Assembly (NCBI GenBank): GCA_016165875.1
Contig: JABBOT010000002.1
Coordinates: forward strand, 36,049,868 to 36,113,867
Length of the DNA: 64,000 nt
From: Acanthopleura granulata
Lineage: Eukaryota > Mollusca > Polyplacophora > Chitonida > Chitonidae
Reading direction: 5' to 3'
Positions 24,046 through 36,645 of the stretch are shown here, piece by piece. Under the pieces are notes generated by a model. The model was not told the DNA's origin and made no database searches. It was given only the letters and a program-made list of their open reading frames with translations. Within the stretch, counting starts at the first letter, position 1. Each line of letters begins with the position of its first letter. A program made the translations under genes and the position numbers.

Positions 24046-25999
24046 ACGGCAGTCAACTACCGGTGACAAACAAGGCCCTCTCGCAAGGAGGAGTTGTAAA
24101 ATCTTCGTGATCTTCGTGACTTAAAACAAAACGTACAATTGGAGCCCTGAACCTTATTGTAAATATCTGTAATTGGCCTGAAATTAACGTTTAGTACAAA
24201 TACTTGGTATTTACCAGTTTTCGATTCCGTTTGCAATGTTGTGCAATTCAACTGCTTCGAAAGAATACTGCGAGATTTCCCTCAAAATGCTGTTCTTCTT
24301 AGCTGCTGAATCATTTTAATGTAGAGCTCTTTTTAAATGAAGGAAAAATGTTACTGACAGGTACATTGTCCACTGTTCACATACAGATCATGTACAAGTT
24401 ATGTACGAGTAAATTTTACCATCACGATCGTAATTTCGGAAAGTTACAGTCGCTGTACAATTTCTTTGTGCAAACGGCGTAACTTATTTTATAAGTAACT
24501 TCATTTGTGAAGTCTTGGCACAGCAGGCAAGAACGTCAGGAAAGAATGCATAGATAGGAAGAATTAGGATGTTTGAATCGCTGATGTTATCTGCTTAATG
24601 AATCCTAGGAGAACAATTCTTTGGTGTGTCAAGTGCCATAATTCACAAATCACTACCTTCTTCCTGTCTTCCGTTTGCTTGTCTTGCTATCATCGCTTCT
24701 AGCAGTTTGTAATGGGGACTAATGCAGTGTAGCGGTTATCGGAGAGCCAGTACGGAGTGCGTAGACAGGAAACATTGGTAAACTTGGCCGGGTATACTGG
24801 GGACAGCTGTTACGTATCTTGACGTGGAGCTGCTGACAGACATTAGACAGCCGGCTCACTCTCCGGCAGCACAACCATCTACTGAGTTTATCGTGTTGAA
24901 AGAGCCAGCTCGTGGGTGGCGCATCCCGTCAGGGCTCACTCAAAAACCTGCATGAAAGAAACTCACAAGTCAGTTTGAGCATAAACATGTCGAGTTCAAG
25001 TAGAGAGGAAATAGACCATTTTTAAGCCCATGATAAGATTACCACAATATCTACGTAAAAATTGCGCGTTTTTTTTGTTTTTTGTTGTTTTTTTTTTTTC
25101 ATCTTTTTTTCCCATGACTTTTCCTTCTCACCTTGAATACGTAGGCCAAAAATTATTCCGATGAAACTGTTTAAATATTTTAGCAAATATTCCTTATGAG
25201 GAGCAACCAGGGTGTCACATTGTGACTCATTGCGGTTCTGCAAAAGTGACAGTTCGGTAACACCACAGATGACTGGCTCACCGCCGCTGGGTAAACCACG
25301 GGATCCTGGCGAACCAGAGAAGGGCGGGGCCAGTCAGTACCTCACTTCCACCGGAACCCTCAGGATGCAAGTTCTGACACGCTGGCCTAAACTCAGTCAG
25401 CGTTCTGGACACAGCTATCGTTTTAGAGGCTCACACCCACATATCTAACATTACACCCCATTACACGTTGTCATTAACACCCCACCAGGCCGTGATCGTC
25501 TCTCCCGGCACATTAACACTGTGTTTTATACAGTTGTAAACAAAAGGTGACAAATATTTAAATATTCACAGCTTTGGTCGGCCGTATATGCGGCCTGGGT
25601 TGTGTATGTATGGATGGAATGTGTTACCTCCAAACGACTGCTAGATACACACTGAGGGCGTGTAAGGTAGTCAGATAAACACAGACAACTGTGCAGGCTG
25701 GGAATTCCGGTTTTGTATAGCCACGTCTTCATACAATAAAAGCCAGTATAGTTTCAGCAGGCCACTTTTATTTATATAACACTGAACCGGAACAGTGAAT
25801 GTAATAAAGATAGCAGGTAAGCTGTTGGCCATTCCGCTACGTGGCCATTAACTTTCGAATTTGGAGTTTAAAGGCTAATAAAACAGGTTATAAGTTCTTA
25901 GAGGATTGATTAACTTCTTCCATTGGTGGCCATTACGAAGAGAAGACGAGTTACGGAGATGTCATTACGGCCACCTTGATCTGGCCCGGGAGTGGAATT
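24046..25999. other. Unique sequence, no recognised gene
   Basis: Poly-T-rich stretch at 25070-25110. A GC-richer patch at 25255-25400 has an open plus frame (25212-25448) without a domain I recognise. Nothing else is seen. Confidence 0.5.
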
Positions 26000-26560
26000 A
26001 TTTGTCAGATTAGCGTCTATGTGGAGACAAATATTCTTGTTTTCAACAAAAGGCTCTAGTGTATTAAATTTTACCAAACCACCAGTCAGCCGGAGTAAAC
26101 CGGCCTTGGAACTATGTTTACAAAGTTAACGTTACTGTGCGGGGTTGGTAAGATTTAGTGTGTGACTCATGTTATACAGATGGATAGATAGCAGATCCCC
26201 ACCCTGACAAACGGGCCACAGTCACGGCCCTGCCTTTGATTATTTATTTCTCTTGATTGAAGACGACTTTTGACCCGACACTGTCATGAAAATACATCAA
26301 CACTGATCAGTGGTCATGGCGTCTGATTGATGCTGTCCAATATCCCGCGGCACGGTTGGCTGACTGGGCCGACCTCTTCCCTGTACACAAAGGCGAGGCG
26401 CCGGGCAGGTCGGACCGGGCCCTCGGCCGATATGACTTTAGCGATGATGTAGTTGAAATTAATAACCAGCCGGATCCATGAGGTCCTCTAATAATGGATA
26501 TGTTGAGCATGCCGCTGAAAGATGAAAAACTGGGAATGGCTCCTGTCAAAAAGAAGGAGA
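26000..26560. promoter_or_regulatory. CNE-like island (candidate regulatory DNA)
   Basis: This is complex sequence with 'gcctttgattatttattt' (near 26230), palindromic 'gatcagtggtcatggcgtc' and a GC-rich segment at 26340-26440. There is no repeat, and the minus frame (26307-26549) lacks any recognisable domain. Called on texture only. Confidence 0.25.
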
Positions 26561-27534
26561 GAGAGATGATATCTGCGGATTACCAGACTACTTCATACAT
26601 GTTTTTGCCAAAACAAATTAAAATGTCAAAGTCCGGTTGCCAACCATTCCATCAGTCAGAGATTAAATCATGAAAAAGTTGCCGCAAACTTGGCTTAACT
26701 AGTTTATTAGAAAAACTGGAGAAAGCAGCTTGCCAGGCAGCGTATATGGTTTCCATCAACAGAGTTTCTTGCAACTGACAAGCTGGTGAATTATTCATGG
26801 AGTCATGTTGTCTTTTGGCAGGGTTATTTAACAAGGCACTGTAATCCATACCTACTAAGTCACTGTTCCTCTTCAAAAACAAACCTGCCGGTTATACCAT
26901 CGATTTGGCATGTCAAATGTTTCTACAAATCTTTAACGGCTTTTCTTCTACATTTTGCATTCCTTTTCATCTGTTGGCGGTGATCTATCATGCCAAGCGG
27001 GGCTTTACCCCAGTCCTAATGTGGCCGGTGATAAGAGGACGGTGGACAGCGACTGTAATTGGGCAGCCTGTATCCAGACAAATCTCCCTGCAATCCTCTT
27101 CACCGCTTCTTAACATAATAGAAACTGACAGTATACAGACAGTAGGAGAAAGTTTTGCCAGAGACAGGTTAGAATTTGATTAGCGGGCTGATGGCAGAGC
27201 TGTGCTCAATCAAAGTCTCGATGGAAGCACAACTTAAGACAGCAACCGAGTATCTTCACTTGTGAAGTGTAACAAACCCCCATAATGAAAATAGATGGTT
27301 GCTGTCAACAGCGTGTGCGAGAAACACAGAAAGCTCTCACACAACACCCGGGCTTCAGTCACTACCAGTTAACGTCTGTCCGTCTTCTTTACGGCCACAT
27401 GGAAAAAGCTGAAGATAAAGCAGATAAACCTGAAAGAGAGGGTCTGCTTGTGTTAGAGCATTAACCAATGTGGGCCTGTCACAGTTAATTACAGTTTGCT
27501 AACATCTTAGATGTTTGCCTTCAGATTTATGATA

Positions 27535-28015
27535 CAGCCGTCTTCAAACACGATCAACGTTATCTGAGCTAGTTTGTTCCGACATGGCGTTCATGGAAGC
27601 TAAGCATGCTTACCTGTCCTAAAACACGACATGGTGTTCACGAAGTGGATCAAATTGGATCCTAATACGATAATCGTTACATAATGTTGACGAAGCCATG
27701 CAGGTCCGTCTTCAAACACGACCGATGATATCTGAGTCGGATCTTCGGGACACAGTGTTCACGACTGTCTTAAAACGCGATATCATTATCTGATTAACGT
27801 GATCGCGACATGATGTTGACGAAGCCGTCCACGATTATGTTAAAACGCGATGAACGTTATCTGAGTTTTTCGGTGTTCGCGATCATCTTCGAACAAGATA
27901 TAACGAACAGTAGTTAAGAAGCAGAGACTCAAACACGATCAACCTTGTCAGCGCCAGGACGTCCTGACATGGCGTTCACGAAGCCATGCCCATCTGACAA
28001 TCAGCGTTATCTGAG
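27535..28015. repeat. Tandem array 5: about 65-nt 'cttcaaacacgatcaacgtt' units
   Basis: Six or seven strongly degenerate copies alternate 'cgtcttcaaacacgatcaac', 'gttatctgag' and 'cgacatggcgttcacgaagc'. Copies vary in length and this is the oldest-looking array in the window. Confidence 0.7.
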
Positions 28016-28069
28016 CATATACCCTACATTAGGCAACTGATGATGGACATAAACTGTTTCTTCCAGCAG

Positions 28070-28870
28070 GCCATTTAAGACCTATTTTACACGATGGCAA
28101 GCTGTCAGCAGGCTGTAACCAATGTACAAGACGCGGGCTAACGTTTCTAGCAGCTCTCCCGTTAACCATCAGCGGCCCCATGGGGATATGTTTCCACTAA
28201 CATCATCGGGATGAGGAAGAGACGTGGGGTGGGTGCTGGAAAAGTTTACCAACTGGCGATAACCTGCTGCTGTGTTATACCGACTTGTTGGTGAAGATTC
28301 TCAAGCAGGACCTACGTAAGCTGTGAAACTGATACTACCCCTGCCAAGGAGAACGGGCCAGTCTGAAGGGTGCAGCAGCTTTTGGGGGCCAACTTCAACA
28401 GTCTCAGTTACTGCAGAGCTGTCATAAACGTGACACTCAAATCAACACAACGACTCAACTCTGACAGACAAATTGTTTACTACAACAGCTATCTTTCATC
28501 TGGAATGGCAGTCAGCATGGTGCGAGCAATTAATTCTGCAATCTTTCCCTGTGTGAGTTTGTAACTGGTTTTGGCAGAACCAGTCACCAGCTATTTCCGG
28601 CCGTATCAATCATGGTTCTGGCTTTGGGGAGGGAGGCTGGAGTAGAGTTTCTGTGGAAGAGGGTAAAAACGCTATCCTGACAGGCCATCAGTGCGGCCCC
28701 TGACAGGATGAGGGATGGTTGCAGGTGCCGCTTTGGCGCGTTGCCTTCATCAGCTGTCAAAACTGTTAACATATTAATTCCTCTTAGGTCTCCGATGATT
28801 GAGCTGACAAAGGCCCGGATAAACACAATTCCCCTGGGTAGTCGGGGCTGATTTTAATAGATATGACATA
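28070..28870. promoter_or_regulatory. CNE-like island (candidate regulatory DNA)
   Basis: This is balanced complex sequence with no repeats. Words include 'gcgagcaattaattctgc' (near 28521) and 'gtcaaaactgttaac' (near 28756). There is no recognisable coding frame. Inference only. Confidence 0.25.
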
Positions 28871-29754
28871 GACAATTTGTCATTTTGGGCATCTGCTAAC
28901 CTAGCTAGGGTACACATGCAAATTGCCCATTAGTTTCTTAGACCTGTGGAAGCCCCTGTACAAATTTTGTCTTGTTCTGTGGTGACTTTCGGACAGAGAT
29001 TGATTGTCATGGCCAGGCAAGGTCGGTGAAGGTCAACACAGTGCCCAACAATCATTGAGATCCAGTTCCCATTATGTAAAAAAATCCCCCGGTCAAACGC
29101 CATCACTGTGCCCTCCATTCCTTCATAGCCGACAGACAACAGATATTGATACCCGCATTATTCAACAGAGTACAGAAAAGGTAATTAAACTTTTGATACA
29201 TCTCTCTTTCCTGAGAGCCCAGTCCGACATCCGGACCTCTTCTCATTCAATCTACACATCACCCTCATCATTTAACTCGTGGATCGCTAATTGTCATATG
29301 ATCAGATCATCTGAGCTCTCTCCTGTCCTTACGCCATCTTAACAATCCTTAGTTTTTCATCTTTCTAGTGGCAAATGTTTGCCCCTAGTCTACGACCTTA
29401 TTCAGGTAAATTTGTCTCACTTATCGCATATATATTGATGTTACTGGGATTATTGCACATCATTTAAAGTAGAGGTAAAATCATTTAAAAAGTTCCATTG
29501 CCCTCCATACTGGAACCCAGGTGGGACAATGTAAAACAGGATATTACATAAGAAAGAGCCTAAGAATAGGCCGTTTAAAGGTCATTTTTGCGCGCAGAAA
29601 TTTCAGTTTTCTAATAATGCCGTCTGTGTAAGGCTAGATTCTGTTATGTCACAAAACTTTCAGATATATCAGTCTGTTACTTGAAACCAGTGAATGATTG
29701 CTTGTCATTATCTCCATTTATAAAGAAAAATATGTCGATCGTCGCAGCTGTTAA
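28871..29754. other. Unique sequence, nothing recognised
   Basis: The 112-codon plus frame at 29004-29342 is serine/threonine-rich without a domain I can name. No repeats. Confidence 0.5.
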
Positions 29755-30345
29755 GTGCCAGACAAACTCCCTGGCTGAAAGCAGTATGGATGGGTACTGT
29801 GTCCACTCTGTCATAGACGAACGTAGAGAAACATGACAGACAGGCGAGATGGGTGGCCGGACGAGTGGAGAGAAGGACTCACAAAACATATCAGACAGAC
29901 TGGTCTTCCAGATGAAAGTACGGATAGATAGAAGGACTATAGGAACATAACAGACAAACTTACGTCCCGGATGGATGAACTGATGGATAGCAGGACTTCC
30001 ACAACATGATAAACAGGCTGGTGTCCTAGATGGATGGACGGATGGACGGATGGATAGAAGGACTGCCATAACATAACAGCCGGACGGGCATCACACATGG
30101 AAGGATGGTTGGAGAGAAAGATTCCTAGTATATGACAGACACACAGGCCTGACTGATAGAAAGAACTCCCGGAACACATCACAGAATGGCCTCCCATATG
30201 TAAGGAGGGTTGGAGAGAAAGATGGAAGAACGAATGAAGGGAAAAAGATGCCCAGATGGACTGACGGATGGATGAAAGAAGTGCCGTAGCGTAACGCACA
30301 GAGTTACTTTTCGGGTGAATGAACAGATGTAAGGACTCCCACACC
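29755..30345. repeat. Tandem array 6: about 58-60-nt 'agaaggactcacaaaacata' units
   Basis: About nine degenerate copies. Each combines 'agaaggact', 'acataacagacagac', 'cccggatggatg' and a short local run of 'ggatggac'. The long minus frames (29677-30069, 29937-30347) are products of the array. Confidence 0.8.
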
Positions 30346-31304
30346 ATACAAACAAAAGCAGCCGTTTGCTAAATACACATCAAAAATATCTTGTTAGGGT
30401 GTGCATATGTAACATTTGTAAGAAAATGCGCAGATCTCTACATGACGTCATCTTTGTCCCTACTTTACACAGCACAACCACCAACCCATCAAAATAACAT
30501 CCACACTGCCAAGGATGCACAGAACATATCAGTAATATACACTGATTAAATCTGTTCATATTCTGCCTTATCATCCGGTATTAAATATAATACCATGGAC
30601 CAAAAAATGCAGAGCTTTTGGAATTTTCCAGTAAACCACCCAAACGATCTCATGAAACAAGCGGACACTTCTTTACAGCAGTGGTGAACCAATCATTCAA
30701 ATTCATTATGTGTAACATTTATAGGTCTCTGACTATTCAATGCTATAAATTATGACATTTTGAGAAATACGACATTTTGAGAAAAAACAAAGTGGGGGAG
30801 GGGGTTCTCCAGATAGACAAGTAACGGTAACTGTACATGATAATTTTCACATGTATATGGGAAATTGAACGCGATCTGTGTAGTATTTCAGAAAAGGACA
30901 GACACATACAGGGTGCAGATGAGGCAAGATGTATTCTGATTACCACTACAAGTCTACGTGTACATCCATTACTGTTGACAATCATGTAGTGATCAAGCAC
31001 TAAGCCTGCTTATACGATTACTACAAGTGGAGGTTAAAGGGAGAATGAGATTGAGAATACCCAAGATTTCAACACTGATAATCTGGATAGTTTCTCCGGC
31101 CTGGCCCAGTGTGTTGACCGAGTATACTTTTTAGCACGTTTGTATAGACCATGACTGGGGACAGGGAGTCATGCCTGATGGATGCGATATGGCATTCCAA
31201 GGGGATATCGCTATAAAATGGCGACAATAACATCGGTTTCATTGAATATATGGGGGGTTTTGTTTTCATCTACATGAAATTCATTGGCTGAAACATAAGT
31301 CTTC
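30346..31304. other. Unique AT-rich sequence, nothing recognised
   Basis: No gene, RNA or repeat is recognised. Confidence 0.5.
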
Positions 31305-31510
31305 GAGTTACACTGCTTGTGTATTACACTGGTTGATGTGAGATAGCCTAAGCGTAACACGCTGGTGCATGTGAGATGGTACATAAGTAATACACTGGTT
31401 GAAATGAGAGAGTATAATTGTAACACTCTGGTTGAAGTGAGATAATATAAAGATAATACGCTGTTTCAGGTGAGATAATATAAAGGAGATAAGCTGGTTT
31501 AAGTGCCTCG
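31305..31510. repeat. Tandem array 7: about 33-36-nt 'cactggttgaagtgagata' units
   Basis: Six copies of 'taacacactggttgaagtga' followed by 'gataatataaag'. Divergence is moderate. Confidence 0.75.
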
Positions 31511-31744
31511 AAAAATAGGGAGGTACAGATCAGTATTGTTGAACCAGTAGGCAAAACACAGGTGTATGTAAAGTGTTATAGAAAAAGCGCTGATGTGCTC
31601 ACATTGCGCCAATTTATAACCTAATACAGTTATACCGCTGAGGGAAGAATAACCAACCACGTCGATGACCGTCAACAGATTTATCTTATAATGATAAAAG
31701 TAACTCATAAAGAATCACAGTTAACTACTCTCAGTTGTAATGAG

Positions 31745-32110
31745 TACTATCTAATTAAGCAGCTATCAGATGTCGTGAGCTTAGCGATGGATTAGGCGAT
31801 CAGCCGACCTGGGAACTCTGTTATCGTGATTGATAATGTTTTGCCTAATGTTCCAGATGTGCCGCAATGGTTTGACATTACCAATGATCTCTGATTAAAT
31901 GGACCTGTGTGATCAGGTTCTGGGATTAATCCTCCGCGATGTAATACAGTGCCCGGTAAATCGACCTGCATCTGCGGACTTGTCAGCTTATCGACGGAAG
32001 TCGGGTTAAACCATGGCAGGCTTCAAAAGGTTGTCTTCATTTTCCACGTCTAATTGGTTATATCACGTGTGTTAAATGGCAGACGCGTTTAAGACAATTA
32101 TATATAGTCC
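31745..32110. promoter_or_regulatory. CNE-like island with paired K50 homeodomain palindrome
   Basis: This island contains several homeodomain-type words within about 370 nt: 'tctaattaagc' (31750), 'gatggattaggc' (31785), 'tgattaaatgg' (31892), and the 10-bp perfect palindrome GGATTAATCC at 31923-31932. That palindrome is the classic dimer site of K50 paired-class homeodomains (Otx/Crx/Bicoid type). There is no repeat or coding frame. Enhancer function is inference. Confidence 0.35.
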
Positions 32111-32869
32111 GGATTATTAAAAGAGCTAAATTTTAATATGCAATCACGCGTCAATCAGCCATTCTTGTTCAAAGCTACGCAAATTAGAATAGGGCCTCTT
32201 TATACAATGTACCAAGACGTAAAACGGACACATGTAAAAAATAAAGGGTGTGTGTGTGGACATAAGTACAAGTTAAGAAGTAGAAAGACGAAGAAGTTGG
32301 TTCTCAGGCCACCCATGTACAGCGATATGGGGATATGACAAGTGAGACAGGCAAACCTTGTACAGCAGATCAATCATATCGGCTAATGATGATATTGACA
32401 TAGGGTGACAACAGATCACAGGGTAAAAAAGCTCAGCCCACAGTCGCCACAAAACCTTCGGTGTCGCCCATAAATGTAAAAACTCTACCCGTCTGACAGG
32501 GAAAACAGGCGTGTTGTTATTATAGCCTATGATTAATGACGAACTATTTCTGCAGTGACGTGTACACGTGGGAGCAGACTGCACACCACCTACAGTCACA
32601 CACAAGCAAACACCTCTATCTGAGGTGAGGACATGAGGATCAGGCGTTTTTCACACACATCCAAAATACATCCAAGAATACATCATAGTTAAGTTTTCCC
32701 AGGCGTTATTGACTATTCACACCACAGAAAACCATGACATTTGTAGGAAGGATCGATGTACAAATGAACAGGTGTGAAAGCTGAAAAGCTAATTTGGGAA
32801 TAAAGTATCAACATTGGGAAAACTAGGGCAAAACGTCAACAGAGGGGACAGACATGCCAAAATATCAGG
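32111..32869. other. Unique sequence, nothing recognised
   Basis: There is a short GT-rich run at 32245. The 110-codon minus frame (32273-32605) has no domain I recognise. Confidence 0.5.
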
Positions 32870-33250
32870 GGAGGTGACAAGAAGCGCCAGGGAAAATCCC
32901 TAGGGAATGCATGGGAAAATGCCAGAAGAGGCGACAGGAACGAGAGAGGAAAATTCTAAAGCAGATGGTAGGAACCCTCGGGGAATACACCAAAACAGGG
33001 ACTGGGTGCCAAGAACACACCAACAGAGGGACCATGCAGGGGTAAAAGATAGGGAGAGGTGTCAGACAAAGCCGAGTGGGCTGAAATACCAAATGGGCTG
33101 CATGTAATGATGTGGGAATACGCCAAGAGGTTTGCCTGAAAAACGACAGAGGATAGGAGAACACCAAGAGGGGTATTTATTACCAAAAACCCTGGGAGGA
33201 AACATCATAAGATAGGCGTCAGGATGATTCTGGACAAAGAGAAACTGTGA
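32870..33250. repeat. Tandem array 8: degenerate 'gaacaccaagaggggt' units
   Basis: Purine-rich, strongly degenerate repeats contain 'gccagaagaggcgacaggaa', 'gtgccaagaacacaccaac' and 'gaacaccaagaggggtat'. The last word is close to the core of the array at 14220. Open frames on both strands follow from the repeat. Confidence 0.6.
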
Positions 33251-33479
33251 CAAGAGCATATATTTAAAAGATTCCGAAATGCAACATGAACAAAAATGAG
33301 AAATTCATGCAGCACATCTGCTCAGAAAACACTAGCTGATGTGCCCACATTGTTACTTTCAGGAGAAACTATAGCATGTTTCAACGTACAAGAAGCATAA
33401 GGAGAAAGGCAACGAACTTAGGGCAGGAAAACTTCCTTGAAATATACGGACTGAGGTACCAGAAAACGTTCCCAGAGAT

Positions 33480-34150
33480 GCCCACACCATTGAACACTTA
33501 CTGATGAGCCAAGAGTAAAAAACACTGACTGACATGCCAAGACCAGAAAGCTCTCACTGAGGTGCCCACAGCAGTGAACATTGACTGAGGAGCCAAGAGT
33601 AAAACGCAGTCACTGGGGTGTCAGCAGAAGTAAACACTGACTGAGGTGCTTAGACCAAAAATACTGACTGACTTGTCAAGAGCAGAAAACACTGGGATGC
33701 CATCAACAGTGAACACTGAGTGAAAAGCCAAGAGGTAAAAAGTACTGACTGAGATAGAAAGCTGACCGAGGAGCCAAGAGTAAAAAGCACTCACTGTGGT
33801 GCCAGCAGCAGTGAACACTGGGGTGCCAGCAAAAGTGAACACTGACTGAGGAGCTGAGAGTAAAAATCTTTGACTGAGGTACAAAAACTAGAAAGCACTG
33901 ACTGAGGTGCCAAGAATAAAAGAACTGACTGAATTGTCAAGAGCAGAAAACACTGAGATACCAACAGCAGAAAACACTGAGGTGCCAAGAGCAGAGAATA
34001 CTGACTGAATTGACAAGATCAGGAAACACTGACCGTGGTGCCCGGTGCAAGAAACAGGAGCTGATGTGCTAATGCAGAAACACAAGTTGAAGTGCTAAGG
34101 GCAGAAAACACCAGCTGAGGTGCCAAGGGCAGACAACATTAGCTAAGGTG
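33480..34150. repeat. Tandem array 9: about 30-nt 'cactgactgaggtgccaaga' units
   Basis: About 20 copies of 'aacactgactgaggtgccaa' plus 'gagcagaaa' with frequent small indels. It ends directly before the inverted repeat at 34215. Minus-strand frames such as 33621-33884 are by-products. Confidence 0.88.
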
Positions 34151-34214
34151 CCAGTAGAAATGGAAATCAACTCAAAATAAGTTATGAAACGAAAATAAGT
34201 GAACTGGCAGACAG

Positions 34215-34331
34215 ATTTTGATGTGATAGTAGCGTGATGTTTTAACAATCGCGATAAAAACATTTGCTCTTTATATATATATATATATATATCGCGATTG
34301 TTAAAACATCACGCTACTATCACATCAAAAT
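34215..34331. repeat. Perfect 42-bp inverted repeat (fold-back) in TA microsatellite
   Basis: 34215-34256 is the exact reverse complement of 34290-34331 (42 of 42), with a 33-nt spacer that is mostly (TA)n. The right arm is bounded by TA tracts on both sides (about 34272-34291 and 34331-34347); the left arm is not. The arms include 'agcgtgatgttttaacaatc' and its complement. Perfect identity implies a recent event. It could be a templated inverted copy inserted in the microsatellite, a young foldback element, or an assembly artefact. Confidence 0.9.
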
Positions 34332-34347
34332 ATATATATATATATAA

Positions 34348-34930
34348 TTTTTCAAATTATCATGCTGCTTAAAAACCGAAGTTAAATCTTCCTGAACACT
34401 ATATTAAATTTTAAACACCAGTGCTATAATTGAAGTATAGTAAGAATCGGCCATTCGCCTAGATAATATATGGATACAATGATCACAGTTCTTGGTCCAC
34501 AGTCATCTATGATATTCCATTACCAACTTGCTTAAACAGAACATTAGCAGATATATAAAACATCTGAGTAAATACTTCATGCCAAATGACATTGTCGACC
34601 TTGATCCCACTCGTAGCGTTTAACATTACATCAACTTGACTCAAACTTCTTTCAGAACTTTCTCAGAACACAACACCTTATGATGTGCAATTTTGTACAA
34701 TCGCCAGTCTACATTAAAACACAATTTGTCGCGGCAATTTATTGCTATCTTTTTTGTGTGTATTTTTTTCTCTGTTTGTTGGATCGCCCGGGGTTTGACA
34801 AACACAATAACGCAACTTTAAATAAAAAACAACTATCCCAATGGGCCCACACATCCATTTCTGTTTTCCAAAATTAATAATTTGTAAAGGATGGGGTTTC
34901 CATTATTTTACATGATGTTTTTGTCCATAT
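34348..34930. other. AT-rich unique sequence
   Basis: Nothing is recognised. Confidence 0.5.
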
Positions 34931-36250
34931 GATTGAAAGGCACACAAATCAAATCGGTCAGTGGCGACATTTGATCGGCGTCTATAAAAGCCCGGTAAAA
35001 ACTTCTCCCTAAAAAGTAATAGAGAGGAATGATTTATCGTGTGAATAAATCCTGTCCCAGGACATAGTCAATCTACTGTGAGGAGACGATAGGATCGGAG
35101 ACAGTAATACAGCGATATGAAGCAAATGAGATATCTGCATGTCAGCAGGAGAATTTGTAACTGATACCTCTAATACAGCTTACACAGGGCCATACATCAT
35201 TGAGATGTAAAGGCCCTCTGCCTCACTTAGATTTGATCGATGAGTTCGGGACAGGATGAGACTTTCCGGATCCGAACTCATTATGTTTTTGTCATGATTT
35301 TAGCATTGTTTGAGGGTCTATGACAGATTACCAGTGGCCCCTCCCAGACTCGTACTCACTTTATGATCTTTATTACATGACGGAGAGGAACAGAACGATA
35401 TCATAGCGTCGCCCTGGTAACACAATAACTTATCGCACAGTGGCATCAGTATTCCCCGGGGGCTTTGCGGGCTGATGTATGGCCACATTACCGGCCACAT
35501 AGTAGCTACTTGATCATCCTCACAATAACGCATCTGACACACAGAAACTCTTTATTTCCACATCCACTTTTTTGCTCATTTCCTCTGACAAAAGGACAAA
35601 AAATCACAAATCAAAGCCTGTCTTATTAGAGGCTGGAGTAAGAAGCGGCTGGGTCTGGGACTGATTACGGCTGGTTGAAGTTTGAGGGATATGTACCAGT
35701 CTGATGTACGTCAGTTCACAATTAACCCCCGGTACACCAAAATATAAAGCTGGCCTTAAGAGATGGGTTCTGTGACAGCACTTCAACTCACTGACACAGG
35801 CCATTGTTTTCATTCGTCCTTGCGTAGTGATTTAAATTAGACTAATTAGGTGATGTCTGGGCTCCTGAGATATCTGTCATATTTATTCTGATAAACAAAG
35901 TAGTTGTGGCGGATTATTGGAGTAAGTAGTAGTGCTAAGACCAGCCGTTAGATGACAGACGAAGCTCAGCCCGGCGGAGATTGACTTATCGGACAAACTT
36001 ATAATACTTCAGACAGACTATTATCGGACAGCAAATCAGGATGAACAAAGACAGCGTTCGACATGCCCTCCTTGGCTTTACATACAATAGTCTACATGGC
36101 CTGACTGCAGCAAGTTTTAGTCGCCGAGGCACAAGATGTCTTATATCTATAACTCTGCTGTAGTGATCTGTATTCTTCTGCCTCAAACTAATTCCCGTAC
36201 GAGTACATGCAAGTCAGAATCAAACGTGTTCTCACTGGCCACAAAAGCTA
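34931..36250. promoter_or_regulatory. CNE-like islands (candidate regulatory DNA)
   Basis: This is long, complex, repeat-free sequence. Homeodomain- and GATA-like words are scattered ('atttaaattagactaattagg' region near 35831, 'gataggatcgg' near 35088). No recognisable coding frame. Called on texture only. Confidence 0.25.
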
Positions 36251-36324
36251 AATATCTAATATTTGTTTGGGCGATCCAGTTTTATATAACATAAATATAC
36301 GTTCTTTATATCCTTCGTTTTCAT

Positions 36325-36645
36325 CGCCTCGAGGTCGGGAGATCCAGGCTCAAGTCTCGGTCAGGTAATACCAAAGACTTTAAAAATGGCTTCTGCCCCG
36401 CTTAGCGCTCAGCATTGAGAGATTAGAGCAAGGACCATCAAACTGGTCGACCAGGTGTCAGTAAAATGTGACCGGGTGGAATGTCTAGTGTCTTCGGCAT
36501 GATGTTCCAGTGGCGGCAGCACTTTGGCGGCATGGGCTCGCCTTGCCAGAATAAGACACTTTATATATGCACAGATCACAAGGACGTCGTCATATGATTG
36601 AAACAAAGTTAAGAACTACGTTAAACCCCAAGTACTTACTCACCC
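36325..36645 (+). mobile_element. tRNA-derived SINE (family B), near full length
   Basis: It begins with a tRNA-like head, 'cctcgaggtcgggagatcca' (about 36328) with a degenerate B-box 'ggctcaagtc'. The same head wording occurs in the family A SINE at 198-425. The body follows ('ggtaataccaaagacttt', 'gctcagcattgagagatt', 'tcttcggcatgatgttcc') and the tail is 'acgttaaaccccaag' plus 'cactcattttcatt'. It aligns to the reverse complement of 1-198. No internal frame is meaningful. Confidence 0.8.

Noticed and set aside
23634..24056. 140-codon minus frame with a repeated His/Leu-rich peptide
   Set aside because: Product of the 19-nt array, where three units equal a 19-codon cycle.
25212..25448. Collagen-like 'GKPRDPGEPEKG' in a plus frame
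   Set aside because: Only one stretch without a sustained Gly-X-Y pattern; GC-rich composition explains it.
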